From positions 1-64,000 of the forward strand of contig NZ_JAPONB010000010.1 of NCBI RefSeq assembly GCF_026676115.1: a stretch of DNA of 64,000 nucleotides. Direction: 5' to 3'. The translations under genes and the position numbers were made by a program. The stretch's first letter is position 1. Every line of letters starts with the position of its first letter. Source of the DNA: Salinimicrobium sp. TH3. GTDB lineage: Bacteria; Bacteroidota; Bacteroidia; Flavobacteriales; Flavobacteriaceae. The notes under the pieces were generated by a model. It made no database searches, was not told where the DNA came from, and worked only from the letters and a program-made list of their open reading frames with translations. Shown piece after piece: positions 15,963-24,119 of this stretch.

Positions 15963-17633
15963 ATGGCAGAAGTTATTAAAATGCCGCGTCTTAGCGATAC
16001 CATGGAAGAAGGTGTCGTTGCAAAGTGGTTAAAACAAAAAGGTGACAAAATTGAAGAAGGGGATATCCTGGCCGAGATCGAAACAGATAAGGCGACCATG
16101 GAATTTGAATCTTTCTATGAGGGTACCCTGTTGCATATAGGTATTGAAGAAGGAGAAACTGCACCTGTTGATGCGTTGCTTGCCATTGTAGGAGAAGAAG
16201 GAGAGGATATTTCCTCACTTTTGGATGGAAAGGATGATTCATCAAAAGACTCTCCTAAAGCTGACTCTAAGAACGAAGCTAAAGCTGAAGAAAAGGCTGA
16301 ATCTTCTTCAAAAGAAGATTCAACAGAAGATGCTTCTGAAGAAGGTGAGATCCCTGAAGGAGTAGAAGTGGTTAAAATGCCACGTCTTAGCGACACCATG
16401 GAAGAGGGAACTGTTGCTTCCTGGTTGAAGAATGAAGGAGATGAAGTAGAAGAAGGAGAGATTCTTGCTGAAATTGAGACCGATAAAGCAACCATGGAAT
16501 TTGAGTCTTTCTATTCCGGAACCTTGTTATATATAGGAATTAAAGAAGGGGAGACTGCACCTGTAGATGCAGTTCTTGCTATCATTGGCCCTAAAGGCAC
16601 AGATGTTTCTTCTATCGTGGAAAGCGGTGGGGCTGCAAAACCTGCAGCTTCCAAAAAGCAGGAAGATAAGAAAGAAGAGAAAGCTGAGGAAACTGAAAAG
16701 ACTGAGCAGAGCACTACAACTTCAGACGGAAAGCGCATTTTTGCTTCTCCGCTTGCGAAGAAAATGGCCGAAGATCTAGGAATAGACCTTGCCGACGTTA
16801 AAGGTTCAGGAGAGAACAATCGAATTGTCAAAAAGGACATCGAGAACTATAAACCTTCAGAAAAAACTGCAGAGGCCAAACCAGCAGCTGCGGCTTCACA
16901 TGAAGAAAAAGCTCAGCCTTCGGCAGTGCAAACTTATACTCCTGCAGGAGAAGAAAGTTTTGAAGAGGTCAAGAATTCTCAAATGCGTAAAACCATTGCG
17001 AAGAGACTTGCCGAATCTAAGTACAACGCACCACATTACTACTTAACCATTGAGGTGGATATGAGTAATGCAATGGCGAACCGTAAGCAGATCAATGAGA
17101 TTCCAGATGTGAAAGTTTCTTTCAATGATTTGGTGATAAAAGCTTCTGCCATGGCTTTGAGGAAACATCCAAGGGTGAATTCTCAATGGACGGGAGATTC
17201 TACTAAAATTGCCAAACACATCCATATGGGGGTTGCAGTTGCAGTAGATGAAGGACTGGTAGTTCCGGTTCTTAAGTATGCAGATCAAATGTCGTTGACA
17301 CAAATTGGTGGTAACGTAAAGGAACTTGCAGGAAAGGCACGAAATAAAAAGTTACAGCCCCAGGAAATGGAAGGTAGTACTTTTACCGTCTCTAACCTTG
17401 GTATGTTTGGTATTACAGAATTTACAAGTATTATCAACCAGCCAAACTCAGCAATCCTTTCTGTTGGAGCAATAGTTGAGAAGCCTGTGGTGAGAAATGG
17501 AGAGATCGTGGTAGGAAATACCATGAAGCTTACTCTTGCCTGTGATCATAGAACTGTAGATGGTGCAACGGGAGCACAATTCCTTGAAACACTTAAAACC
17601 TATATAGAAAATCCTGTGACCATGTTGGCATAA
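15963..17633 (+). CDS. pdhC: Pyruvate dehydrogenase E2 (dihydrolipoamide acetyltransferase)
   Basis: The core acetyltransferase of the pyruvate dehydrogenase complex. The 556-residue protein has two almost identical lipoyl domains, each with the ETDKATMEFES site (lipoyl Lys43 and Lys175), joined by Lys/Glu/Ser-rich linkers. A peripheral-subunit binding domain follows at about 258-297 (FASPLAKKMAEDLGI, GSGENNRIVKKDI), then an Ala/Pro-rich linker and the catalytic domain, ending with HRTVDGATGAQFL, where His529 and Asp533 are the expected catalytic pair. It is directly after pdhA and before a strong terminator. Confidence 0.95.
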   Translation: MAEVIKMPRLSDTMEEGVVAKWLKQKGDKIEEGDILAEIETDKATMEFESFYEGTLLHIGIEEGETAPVDALLAIVGEEGEDISSLLDGKDDSSKDSPKADSKNEAKAEEKAESSSKEDSTEDASEEGEIPEGVEVVKMPRLSDTMEEGTVASWLKNEGDEVEEGEILAEIETDKATMEFESFYSGTLLYIGIKEGETAPVDAVLAIIGPKGTDVSSIVESGGAAKPAASKKQEDKKEEKAEETEKTEQSTTTSDGKRIFASPLAKKMAEDLGIDLADVKGSGENNRIVKKDIENYKPSEKTAEAKPAAAASHEEKAQPSAVQTYTPAGEESFEEVKNSQMRKTIAKRLAESKYNAPHYYLTIEVDMSNAMANRKQINEIPDVKVSFNDLVIKASAMALRKHPRVNSQWTGDSTKIAKHIHMGVAVAVDEGLVVPVLKYADQMSLTQIGGNVKELAGKARNKKLQPQEMEGSTFTVSNLGMFGITEFTSIINQPNSAILSVGAIVEKPVVRNGEIVVGNTMKLTLACDHRTVDGATGAQFLETLKTYIENPVTMLA

Positions 17634-17657
17634 GGAAACCTGTATACACATACTTAA

Positions 17658-17684
17658 AAATCCCGCTTTTCGCGGGATTTTTTT
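17658..17684 (+). terminator. Terminator of the pdhA-pdhC operon
   Basis: AAATCCCGC and GCGGGATTT form a perfect 9-bp stem with a TTTTC loop, followed by a run of T. A TATCTTTA sequence at 17684-17691, directly after the T-run and 5 nt before the next ATG, resembles a -7 box for the M28 peptidase gene. Confidence 0.85.
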
Positions 17685-17696
17685 ATCTTTAGCCAC

Positions 17697-18707
17697 ATGG
17701 AAAAATTTCACCTATCTGGAATCTGGGGCCTTGGGTTCTTTGTCCTCTTTGGTTGCGGACAAACCCAGAAGATCACAGGAAACCCTGAACCAGGAACTGT
17801 CACCAAAACCGAATCTTACACCCAAATGGCTGTTGAAGAAGCCATAACTCAAGATGGAATTAGCAGCATCTTGAAATATCTGTCTTCAGATGAACTGAAA
17901 GGGAGAAAAACCGGAAGTGAGGGGATTGATAAAGCAGCCGATTATATACAGACTGTTCTAAGAAAGAGCGGAGTAAAACCCTTTTTTGAGACCTATAGAG
18001 ATTCTTTCCAGGTGAAGGATATGACAGGCTATAATGTTGTGGGTTTTGTGGAGGGGACAGACCCCGGTTTAAAGGATGAATATATAATTATTGGTGCTCA
18101 TTATGACCACGTGGGGATAGTGGAGCCTGTAGAAGGCGATTCAATTGCCAATGGAGCTAACGACAATGCGGCAGGAACCACAGCTGTTCTTGAATTGGCC
18201 GCATATTTTGCCGAAAACCCTCCTAAAAGGAGCATTCTATTCACTCTTTTTTCCGCAGAAGAATTGGGTCTTGTGGGAGCAAAACATTTGGCAGAAAGGC
18301 TGGAAAAAGAAGCTATAGACCTTTATGTGATGTTCAACATCGAGATGGTGGGGATCCCAATGTTAGATAAAGATTATCTGGTTTACCTTACAGGTTATGA
18401 AAGGTCAAATTTAGCCGAAAAGTTCAATCTATACTCAAATAATCAGGTTCTGGGTTTTCTTCCCCAGGCGAAAGAATACCAACTTTTTAAAAGGAGTGAC
18501 AATTATCCTTTTTTTGAAAGGTTTAATGTTCCGGCACAAACAATTTCTTCGTTTGACTTTACCAATTATGAATATTACCATCATGTCAATGATGAATTTG
18601 AAGAAATGGATCTTGACCATTTGGAAAATGTTATTGAAAGCCTTATTCCGGGATTGACCGCAATGGCCAATTCTCCCGAGAAGGAAATTAAGATGCACAC
18701 TAAATGA
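17697..18707 (+). CDS. M28-family metallopeptidase lipoprotein
   Basis: A predicted secreted aminopeptidase-like zinc enzyme of 336 residues. The N-terminus is a lipoprotein signal with lipobox FVLFGC (Cys20). The M28 zinc ligands are visible in IIIGAHYDHVG, GANDNAAGTTAVLE and FTLFSAEELGLVGAKH, with the last ligand probably in the YYHHVNDEFE region. Substrate is unknown; related proteins act as aminopeptidases or glutaminyl cyclases. The stop overlaps the start of the next gene by four bases (ATGA at 18704-18707), so it is translationally coupled to the SDR gene. Confidence 0.87.
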   Translation: MEKFHLSGIWGLGFFVLFGCGQTQKITGNPEPGTVTKTESYTQMAVEEAITQDGISSILKYLSSDELKGRKTGSEGIDKAADYIQTVLRKSGVKPFFETYRDSFQVKDMTGYNVVGFVEGTDPGLKDEYIIIGAHYDHVGIVEPVEGDSIANGANDNAAGTTAVLELAAYFAENPPKRSILFTLFSAEELGLVGAKHLAERLEKEAIDLYVMFNIEMVGIPMLDKDYLVYLTGYERSNLAEKFNLYSNNQVLGFLPQAKEYQLFKRSDNYPFFERFNVPAQTISSFDFTNYEYYHHVNDEFEEMDLDHLENVIESLIPGLTAMANSPEKEIKMHTK

Positions 18708-19384
18708 AAAATATAATCATAACAGGAACCAGCCGTGGGATTGGCCTTGAGCTGGTAAAAAAGCTGGCTAGCGAAGGGCATAGAATATTAGCCCTTTCAA
18801 GAAACACTAAGCCGGTTGAGACGCTGAGATTGGAAAATGTACAAACTTTTCCTTTTGATATCACTGCGGAAGCTGATCTTGAAAAAGCAGTGGGATTTGT
18901 AAAAGAAAACTGGAGGCAAGTGGATATCCTTATTCACAATGCCGGAGCTATCATAAATAAACCTTTTGAAGAAATAACTTCCGAAGAATTTGAAAAAGTT
19001 TACAAGATCAATGTCTTTGGAGTAGCAGCTCTTACGAGAAAAATGCTGCCGTTAATGAACAAAAAGGGACATGTGGTGACGGTAAGCAGCATGGGAGGCG
19101 TTCAGGGCAGCATGAAATTCCCCGGCCTTTCTGCTTATAGCTCAAGCAAAGCAGCAGTGATCAACTTAACCGAAATTCTTGCTGAAGAATATAAAGAAAC
19201 CGGTCCGTCATTTAATGTATTGGCTTTGGGTGCAGTGCAAACGGAAATGCTGGAAGAGGCGTTCCCCGGCTATAAAGCTCCGTTGCAACCTTCGGAAATG
19301 GCTAAGTATATAGCGGATTTTTCCCTTACCGGAAATAAATTTTATAACGGAAAATTACTGCAGGTTTCCAGCAGTACCCCCTAG
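18704..19384 (+). CDS. Short-chain dehydrogenase/reductase
   Basis: A cytoplasmic NAD(P)-dependent oxidoreductase of 226 residues with the classical SDR layout: nucleotide-binding TGTSRGIG at 7-14, NAG after the fourth strand, catalytic Ser in VSSMGG, and YSSSK as the catalytic Tyr-Lys pair. It is shorter than the usual 250 residues because the C-terminal substrate lobe is small. The substrate cannot be inferred. It is coupled to the upstream M28 gene and followed after 4 nt by the SprT-like gene. Confidence 0.85.
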   Translation: MKNIIITGTSRGIGLELVKKLASEGHRILALSRNTKPVETLRLENVQTFPFDITAEADLEKAVGFVKENWRQVDILIHNAGAIINKPFEEITSEEFEKVYKINVFGVAALTRKMLPLMNKKGHVVTVSSMGGVQGSMKFPGLSAYSSSKAAVINLTEILAEEYKETGPSFNVLALGAVQTEMLEEAFPGYKAPLQPSEMAKYIADFSLTGNKFYNGKLLQVSSSTP

Positions 19385-19388
19385 GATA

Positions 19389-19994
19389 ATGAAAAATATT
19401 CTCGAGAAATATATACCCACTCATGCAGTCGAGCCAATATTTGGTTTGATTAAAGGGAATAATATACATCTCAAGATCGTGAATGAAAGGAAGACCCGGC
19501 ATGGGGATTATAGGAATCTGCCTGGAGGAATGCATCAAATCACTGTTAACGCCAACCTCAATAAATACCGTTTCCTTATCACCCTGGTTCATGAAATTGC
19601 ACATTTGGTAGCTTTTGAGCATTTTGGAAGGCAAATTAAACCTCATGGTGCAGAATGGAAAAGAAGTTTTCAAAAACTAATGTTGCCATTCATTAGGCCC
19701 GAGATCTTTCCTGCGCAGTTAGTTCCTTTGATCGCCCGGCATTTTAAGAACCCCAAGGCGAGTAGTGATACAGATGCTCATCTTGCTGTAGCTTTAAAAC
19801 AGTTTGATGAGGATAACGATAAAAACTACATTTTTGAGATCCCGCATGGTGGAATATTCAGGATCTATAACGGTAAAGTTTTTAAAAAAGGAGAAAGACG
19901 TATTAAACGATACGAATGCCTGGAGGTCAAAACAGGAAGAATTTACCTTTTTCAACCCAATGCGGAGGTGGAATTATTAAAAACAGCCAATTAG
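19389..19994 (+). CDS. SprT-like zinc metalloprotease-domain protein
   Basis: A 201-residue cytoplasmic protein with the SprT/Spartan-like metal site: HEIAH at 68-72 within TLVHEIAHLVAFEHFG, and a third ligand probably at His86 (KPHGAEW). A C-terminal part (EIPHGGIFRIYNGKVF and KRYECLEVKTGR) resembles the small zinc-ribbon-like region of the family but lacks the usual cysteine pairs, keeping one Cys. Its role is unknown; eukaryotic relatives act on DNA-protein crosslinks, which cannot be assumed here. It is part of a run of closely spaced genes from 17697 to 22503. Confidence 0.82.
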   Translation: MKNILEKYIPTHAVEPIFGLIKGNNIHLKIVNERKTRHGDYRNLPGGMHQITVNANLNKYRFLITLVHEIAHLVAFEHFGRQIKPHGAEWKRSFQKLMLPFIRPEIFPAQLVPLIARHFKNPKASSDTDAHLAVALKQFDEDNDKNYIFEIPHGGIFRIYNGKVFKKGERRIKRYECLEVKTGRIYLFQPNAEVELLKTAN

Positions 19995-19995
19995 T

Positions 19996-21078
19996 ATGAA
20001 GGAAAATAATTTTGCAGTTTTAATGGCTGGGGGAGTAGGTTCAAGATTTTGGCCGGTAAGTACAGCAGCAAGACCTAAGCAATTCCGGGACCTGTTAGGA
20101 AAGGGGGAAACATTGATTCAAACCACCTTCAACCGGCTTAAGGCGCTTGTGCCTCCCGAAAATATTTATGTGCTTACCAATGAAAGTTATGAGGATTTGG
20201 TAAAAGAGCAATTACCAAATTTAAGCGCAGAACAAATTGTACTTGAACCTGTAATGAGAAATACGGCACCTGCAGTACTTTTGGCCGCCCTTAAGATTAG
20301 AAAAAAAGACAATAATGCAGTAATGATCATGGCGCCCAGTGATCACTGGATAGAAAATGAAAATGCTTTTTTAGAAGACATTACAACTGCTTTTGAAGCT
20401 GCAAGAGGTGAGGATAAAATTGTGACTTTGGGAATTAAACCTACATTTCCCAATTCCGGGTATGGCTATATTAAATTCGATCCAACATGGGATGACAAGG
20501 TAAAACCTGTTGATGTTTTCACTGAAAAACCTTCATATGAGGTCGCCAGGTCTTTCCTTGATAGTGGTAAGTACCTATGGAATGCGGGAATATTTATATG
20601 GAATGTTGATTACATAATCAGATCCTTCCAAAGAAACCTACCCGCGATGTACGAATTGTTTTCAAAAGAAGAAGATGTCCTTAATACTTCCGCAGAAAAG
20701 GCTTTTATAAAAGAGAATTTTCCGGCGGCAGAAAACATCTCGATTGACTACGGAATACTTGAGAAGGAAAAGGGGACGGTATATGTCATTCCGGCTTCTT
20801 TCGATTGGAACGATCTGGGTACCTGGGGCTCTCTATATGACGAAAGTGTAAAGGATGAAGATAATAATGCAGCTTTAAATGCACGTCTCTATGCCGAGAA
20901 TGCAACTGGGAATATTGTTTCGTCAGATAAAAATAAAGTAGTGGTTATTGAAGGTTTGAAAGACCACGTCATCGTTGATGAAAATGAAATCCTGCTTATA
21001 GTGCCGCGGGCGAAAGAGCAGGATATAAAAGGTCTAAGGGAGCGGGTTCAGAAGAAATTTGGAGAAAATCTAGGTTAG
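19996..21078 (+). CDS. manC: Mannose-1-phosphate guanylyltransferase
   Basis: Makes GDP-mannose from mannose-1-phosphate and GTP for surface glycans. The 360-residue protein opens with the nucleotidyltransferase signature MAGGVGSRFWPVSTAARPKQ, in which Gly-rich and Arg/Pro-Lys-Gln elements bind the nucleotide. FTEKPSYEVARSFL and LWNAGIFIW are further family landmarks. It lacks the C-terminal isomerase domain of bifunctional enzymes, which is usual in this phylum. It starts 1 nt after the SprT-like stop. Confidence 0.92.
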   Translation: MKENNFAVLMAGGVGSRFWPVSTAARPKQFRDLLGKGETLIQTTFNRLKALVPPENIYVLTNESYEDLVKEQLPNLSAEQIVLEPVMRNTAPAVLLAALKIRKKDNNAVMIMAPSDHWIENENAFLEDITTAFEAARGEDKIVTLGIKPTFPNSGYGYIKFDPTWDDKVKPVDVFTEKPSYEVARSFLDSGKYLWNAGIFIWNVDYIIRSFQRNLPAMYELFSKEEDVLNTSAEKAFIKENFPAAENISIDYGILEKEKGTVYVIPASFDWNDLGTWGSLYDESVKDEDNNAALNARLYAENATGNIVSSDKNKVVVIEGLKDHVIVDENEILLIVPRAKEQDIKGLRERVQKKFGENLG

Positions 21079-21081
21079 TTA

Positions 21082-22503
21082 ATGGAAAATAATTCAGGGA
21101 ATACGACCCTAACATCTGGGGAAGAGAGTAAGGGGAGAACAATTTTGAAGGAGATAAAAGAATTCCTTCGGGAGCTTCTGGATATTCACGATGATACCGA
21201 TCGTGAGACCACTATGGAAACCGTGAAGCGTGATATATCTTTTAAAGGTCATAATGCCTGGATCCTTATTTTTTCAATTTTTGTGGCGTCTATTGGCCTT
21301 AACGTAAGTAGTACCGCTGTAGTAATTGGCGCGATGTTAATTTCTCCCTTAATGGGGCCTATTGTCGGAATTGGATTTTCTGTCGCTATTAATGATATTG
21401 ATACCCTTAAACGCAGCCTGGTAAATTTGGGGGTTATGGTATTCCTAAGTGTGCTTACCGCATATTTTTATTTCCTAATCTCTCCTATTAAGGAGGAAAC
21501 TCCCGAACTGGTTGCCAGGACTTATCCTACTATTCTGGATGTGCTGGTGGCGATCTTTGGTGGGATGGCTCTTATCGTAGCTAAAACAAAAAAGGGAGCA
21601 ATCGCGAGTGTAATCATGGGTGTTGCTATTGCTACAGCCCTTATGCCGCCACTGTGTACGGTAGGGTATGGACTTGCCACGGCGAATTGGGAATACGCCG
21701 GGGGAGCCTTATACCTGTTTTCCATCAACTCGGTTTTCATCGCTTTATCAACATTTTTGGTCGCAAAGCTTTTGAGGTTTCCACTGGTGAAATATGTTAA
21801 TAGTAAGCACCGCAGGAATACTGCCCGGCTTGCTTCTCTTATTGCCGTCCTTGTGATGATCCCCAGTATCATATTATTTGTGAACCTGCTTAGGGAGCAG
21901 GTGTTTGTAAGTAAGACGAGGGAAATTGTACAGGAAGTGATCAACTATCCTGGGGCTGAGGTGGTAAAGTTTGATCAAAATTATAAAACCAAGATCATTG
22001 AGATCTACCTTATTGGTAGAACGGTACCTACAGAGCAGATAGATCAATGGGTGCAGGAGGTAAAGGCTATTCCCAATTTTGAAGAGGTAGTGCTGGAAGT
22101 GCATCAAGGCTCCGATCAAAGTTCGGAAATTGCAAGCCGACTTTCAACGCAGGTAAGGGCTGGGATCCTGGAGGACCTTTATGTGAGGAACCAGCAACTG
22201 GTGGAGGATAAGGATAAAAGAATACAATTACTCGAGCAGGAACTGCTAAAACACAGAAGTGCTGGTATTCCTTTTGAAAGTATTTCTAAGGAAGCCAGGA
22301 TCAACTATTCCGAAATTCAGGAGATGAGCTACGCCAACAGTCTTGTAACGAACTTTTCGCGAATAGATACCATCCCTACCTTTAATGTGAAGTGGTCCTC
22401 AAAGTTAGGTGCGGCGGCGAAAAGATCTGAAATGAATAAACTGGAGCAATGGCTGCAGTTAAGATTAGCACTCGATACTCTGGTGGTGAGAACAGTTAAT
22501 TAA
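21082..22503 (+). CDS. DUF389-family membrane protein
   Basis: A 473-residue inner-membrane protein with about six hydrophobic helices between residues 55 and 275, including GLNVSSTAVVIGAMLISPLMG (start of the family core) and ATALMPPLCTVGYG, followed by a soluble C-terminal region of about 190 residues with a coiled-coil-like stretch (VEDKDKRIQLLEQELL). The family has no settled function. It is the last gene of its run; its stop lies one base from the stop of the convergent ABC ATPase gene, leaving no room for a terminator. Confidence 0.8.
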   Translation: MENNSGNTTLTSGEESKGRTILKEIKEFLRELLDIHDDTDRETTMETVKRDISFKGHNAWILIFSIFVASIGLNVSSTAVVIGAMLISPLMGPIVGIGFSVAINDIDTLKRSLVNLGVMVFLSVLTAYFYFLISPIKEETPELVARTYPTILDVLVAIFGGMALIVAKTKKGAIASVIMGVAIATALMPPLCTVGYGLATANWEYAGGALYLFSINSVFIALSTFLVAKLLRFPLVKYVNSKHRRNTARLASLIAVLVMIPSIILFVNLLREQVFVSKTREIVQEVINYPGAEVVKFDQNYKTKIIEIYLIGRTVPTEQIDQWVQEVKAIPNFEEVVLEVHQGSDQSSEIASRLSTQVRAGILEDLYVRNQQLVEDKDKRIQLLEQELLKHRSAGIPFESISKEARINYSEIQEMSYANSLVTNFSRIDTIPTFNVKWSSKLGAAAKRSEMNKLEQWLQLRLALDTLVVRTVN

Positions 22504-22504
22504 C

Positions 22505-23269
22505 CTAAAGCCCCTGTTGCTGTGCTTCACGCACTTTTTTGAACAGGTCTGAGGAATAAACGAAGTCGGTTACTGTTTCATCGTCGGTCTTAAAGATCTT
22601 CGATTTATCACCTTTCCAGGCCAGCACTCCATCCTTTAAAAAAGCGATGTTTTCGCCTATTTCCAGGAGAGAGTTCATATCGTGGGTAATGACTACAGTG
22701 GTAATATCATATTCCACAGTAAGTTCGTGAATTAAGTTATCAATAACAGTGGCAGTGTGAGGATCAAGACCCGAATTTGGTTCATCACAAAATAAATATT
22801 TTGGTCTGTTCACAATAGCACGTGCAATGGCAACCCGCTTTTGCATCCCGCCACTTATTTCTGCAGGGTATTTCTTTCCGGAATCAACCAGATTTACCCT
22901 TTCCAGAACCTCATCAACCCTGGTTTTTAATTCACTTTTCTTCTTTTTTGTAAACATCCTCAAAGGAAACATCACATTTTCTTCTACTGTCATAGAATCA
23001 AATAAGGCACCGCCCTGAAATAACATTCCCATTTCCTGGCGCAAATCTCTTTTCTGTTCATCGGTAAAGGTAGAATAAGGTTTTCCGTCGTATTCAATAG
23101 TACCTTTATCAGGCGTGAAAAGACCAAGCATGCATTTCATCAACACACTTTTTCCCGACCCCGACTGACCTATTACCAGGTTGGTTTTTCCTGTCTCAAA
23201 AACAAAATCAATCCCTCTAAGGATATGTTCATCTCCAAAACTCTTATGTAAACCTTTAACTTCTATCAT
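22505..23269 (-). CDS. mlaF: ABC transporter ATP-binding protein, MlaF-like
   Basis: The ATPase of an Mla-type lipid transport system that maintains outer-membrane lipid asymmetry. The 254 residues contain Walker A GQSGSGKS at 34-41, the ABC signature ISGGMQKRVAIARA, Walker B KYLFCDEPNSGLD and an H-loop VVITHDMNS. It starts at the stop of the permease gene. The substrate-binding MlaD gene that usually follows is not here: the next gene is on the other strand. Confidence 0.88.
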   Translation of the reverse strand: MIEVKGLHKSFGDEHILRGIDFVFETGKTNLVIGQSGSGKSVLMKCMLGLFTPDKGTIEYDGKPYSTFTDEQKRDLRQEMGMLFQGGALFDSMTVEENVMFPLRMFTKKKKSELKTRVDEVLERVNLVDSGKKYPAEISGGMQKRVAIARAIVNRPKYLFCDEPNSGLDPHTATVIDNLIHELTVEYDITTVVITHDMNSLLEIGENIAFLKDGVLAWKGDKSKIFKTDDETVTDFVYSSDLFKKVREAQQQGL

Positions 23270-24006
23270 TAGCTAAGTAGTAATTGAGTAACTATGTAAT
23301 TCGTAACGATAATAACCACACTGGTCCAAACAAAAGAGGTAGTACTCGCTTTCCCTACCTCAAGAGAACCTCCTTTCATATAGTAACCATGGTAAGAGGG
23401 GATAGTGGCCAGTATAAAAGCAAAAAGGAAGGTTTTGAAAAAAGCGTAAAATAGATGGAATGGCTCAAATTCTTCCTGAAGCCCCTGTAAGAAAACCTGT
23501 GCCGGCACAAATCCGCCCATAACAGCTGCTGTGTACGCTCCAAGGACGCCCAAAAACATCGATATCGCAATGACAAATGGATAGGTGAGCATTGCAATGA
23601 TCTTGGGGAAAACCAGGTAATTCAGGGAATTTATCCCCATTACTTCGAGTGCATCAATTTGTTCTGTTACCCTCATAGAGCCAATACTGGAAGTGATAAA
23701 AGAACCCACTTTTCCTGCCATGATTATGGAAATAAATGTTGGGGAGAACTCAAGAATAATAGATTGCCTTGCCGCAAAAGCAATAAGACTTTTTGGGATC
23801 AAAGGGTTATTAAGATTGAGAGCCGTCTGTAATGCTACAACCCCTCCAATAAAGAAGGAAAGGAAAGCCACAATTCCCAGGGAGCCAATTATGATCCCGT
23901 CTATTTCCTTAAAAATTAATTCCTTTAAAACCGAGCGTTTGGTCATTCTTCCAAACACGCCCTTCAACATTAAAAAATATTCCCCAATAGACTGCAGGTA
24001 CCTCAT
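23269..24006 (-). CDS. mlaE: ABC transporter permease, MlaE-like
   Basis: A 245-residue inner-membrane permease of the MlaE family with about five membrane segments. Characteristic parts are FFIGGVVALQTALNL, SIGSMRVTEQIDALEVMGINS (the family's cytoplasmic coupling helix) and FPKIIAMLTYPFVIA. It is the first gene of the pair and overlaps the ATPase gene at one base (23269). Together they would move phospholipids between membranes, with an MlaD partner encoded elsewhere. Confidence 0.88.
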   Translation of the reverse strand: MRYLQSIGEYFLMLKGVFGRMTKRSVLKELIFKEIDGIIIGSLGIVAFLSFFIGGVVALQTALNLNNPLIPKSLIAFAARQSIILEFSPTFISIIMAGKVGSFITSSIGSMRVTEQIDALEVMGINSLNYLVFPKIIAMLTYPFVIAISMFLGVLGAYTAAVMGGFVPAQVFLQGLQEEFEPFHLFYAFFKTFLFAFILATIPSYHGYYMKGGSLEVGKASTTSFVWTSVVIIVTNYIVTQLLLS

Positions 24007-24091
24007 TTTAAGCTTTTGTAGCGGCTAAAATACTAATTTTTTGAAGGAATGTATTTAAGCTTAACTTAATCTTTAAACTCCTCAATCTTTG

Positions 24092-24099
24092 TATTTTTG
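24092..24099 (+). promoter_or_regulatory. -7 box upstream of the PafA-type phosphatase
   Basis: TATTTTTG fits TAnnTTTG and lies 20 nt before the start codon at 24120. No TTG is present at the standard spacing. Confidence 0.4.
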
Positions 24100-24119
24100 A
24101 AGCCATAAATTTTTAATAG

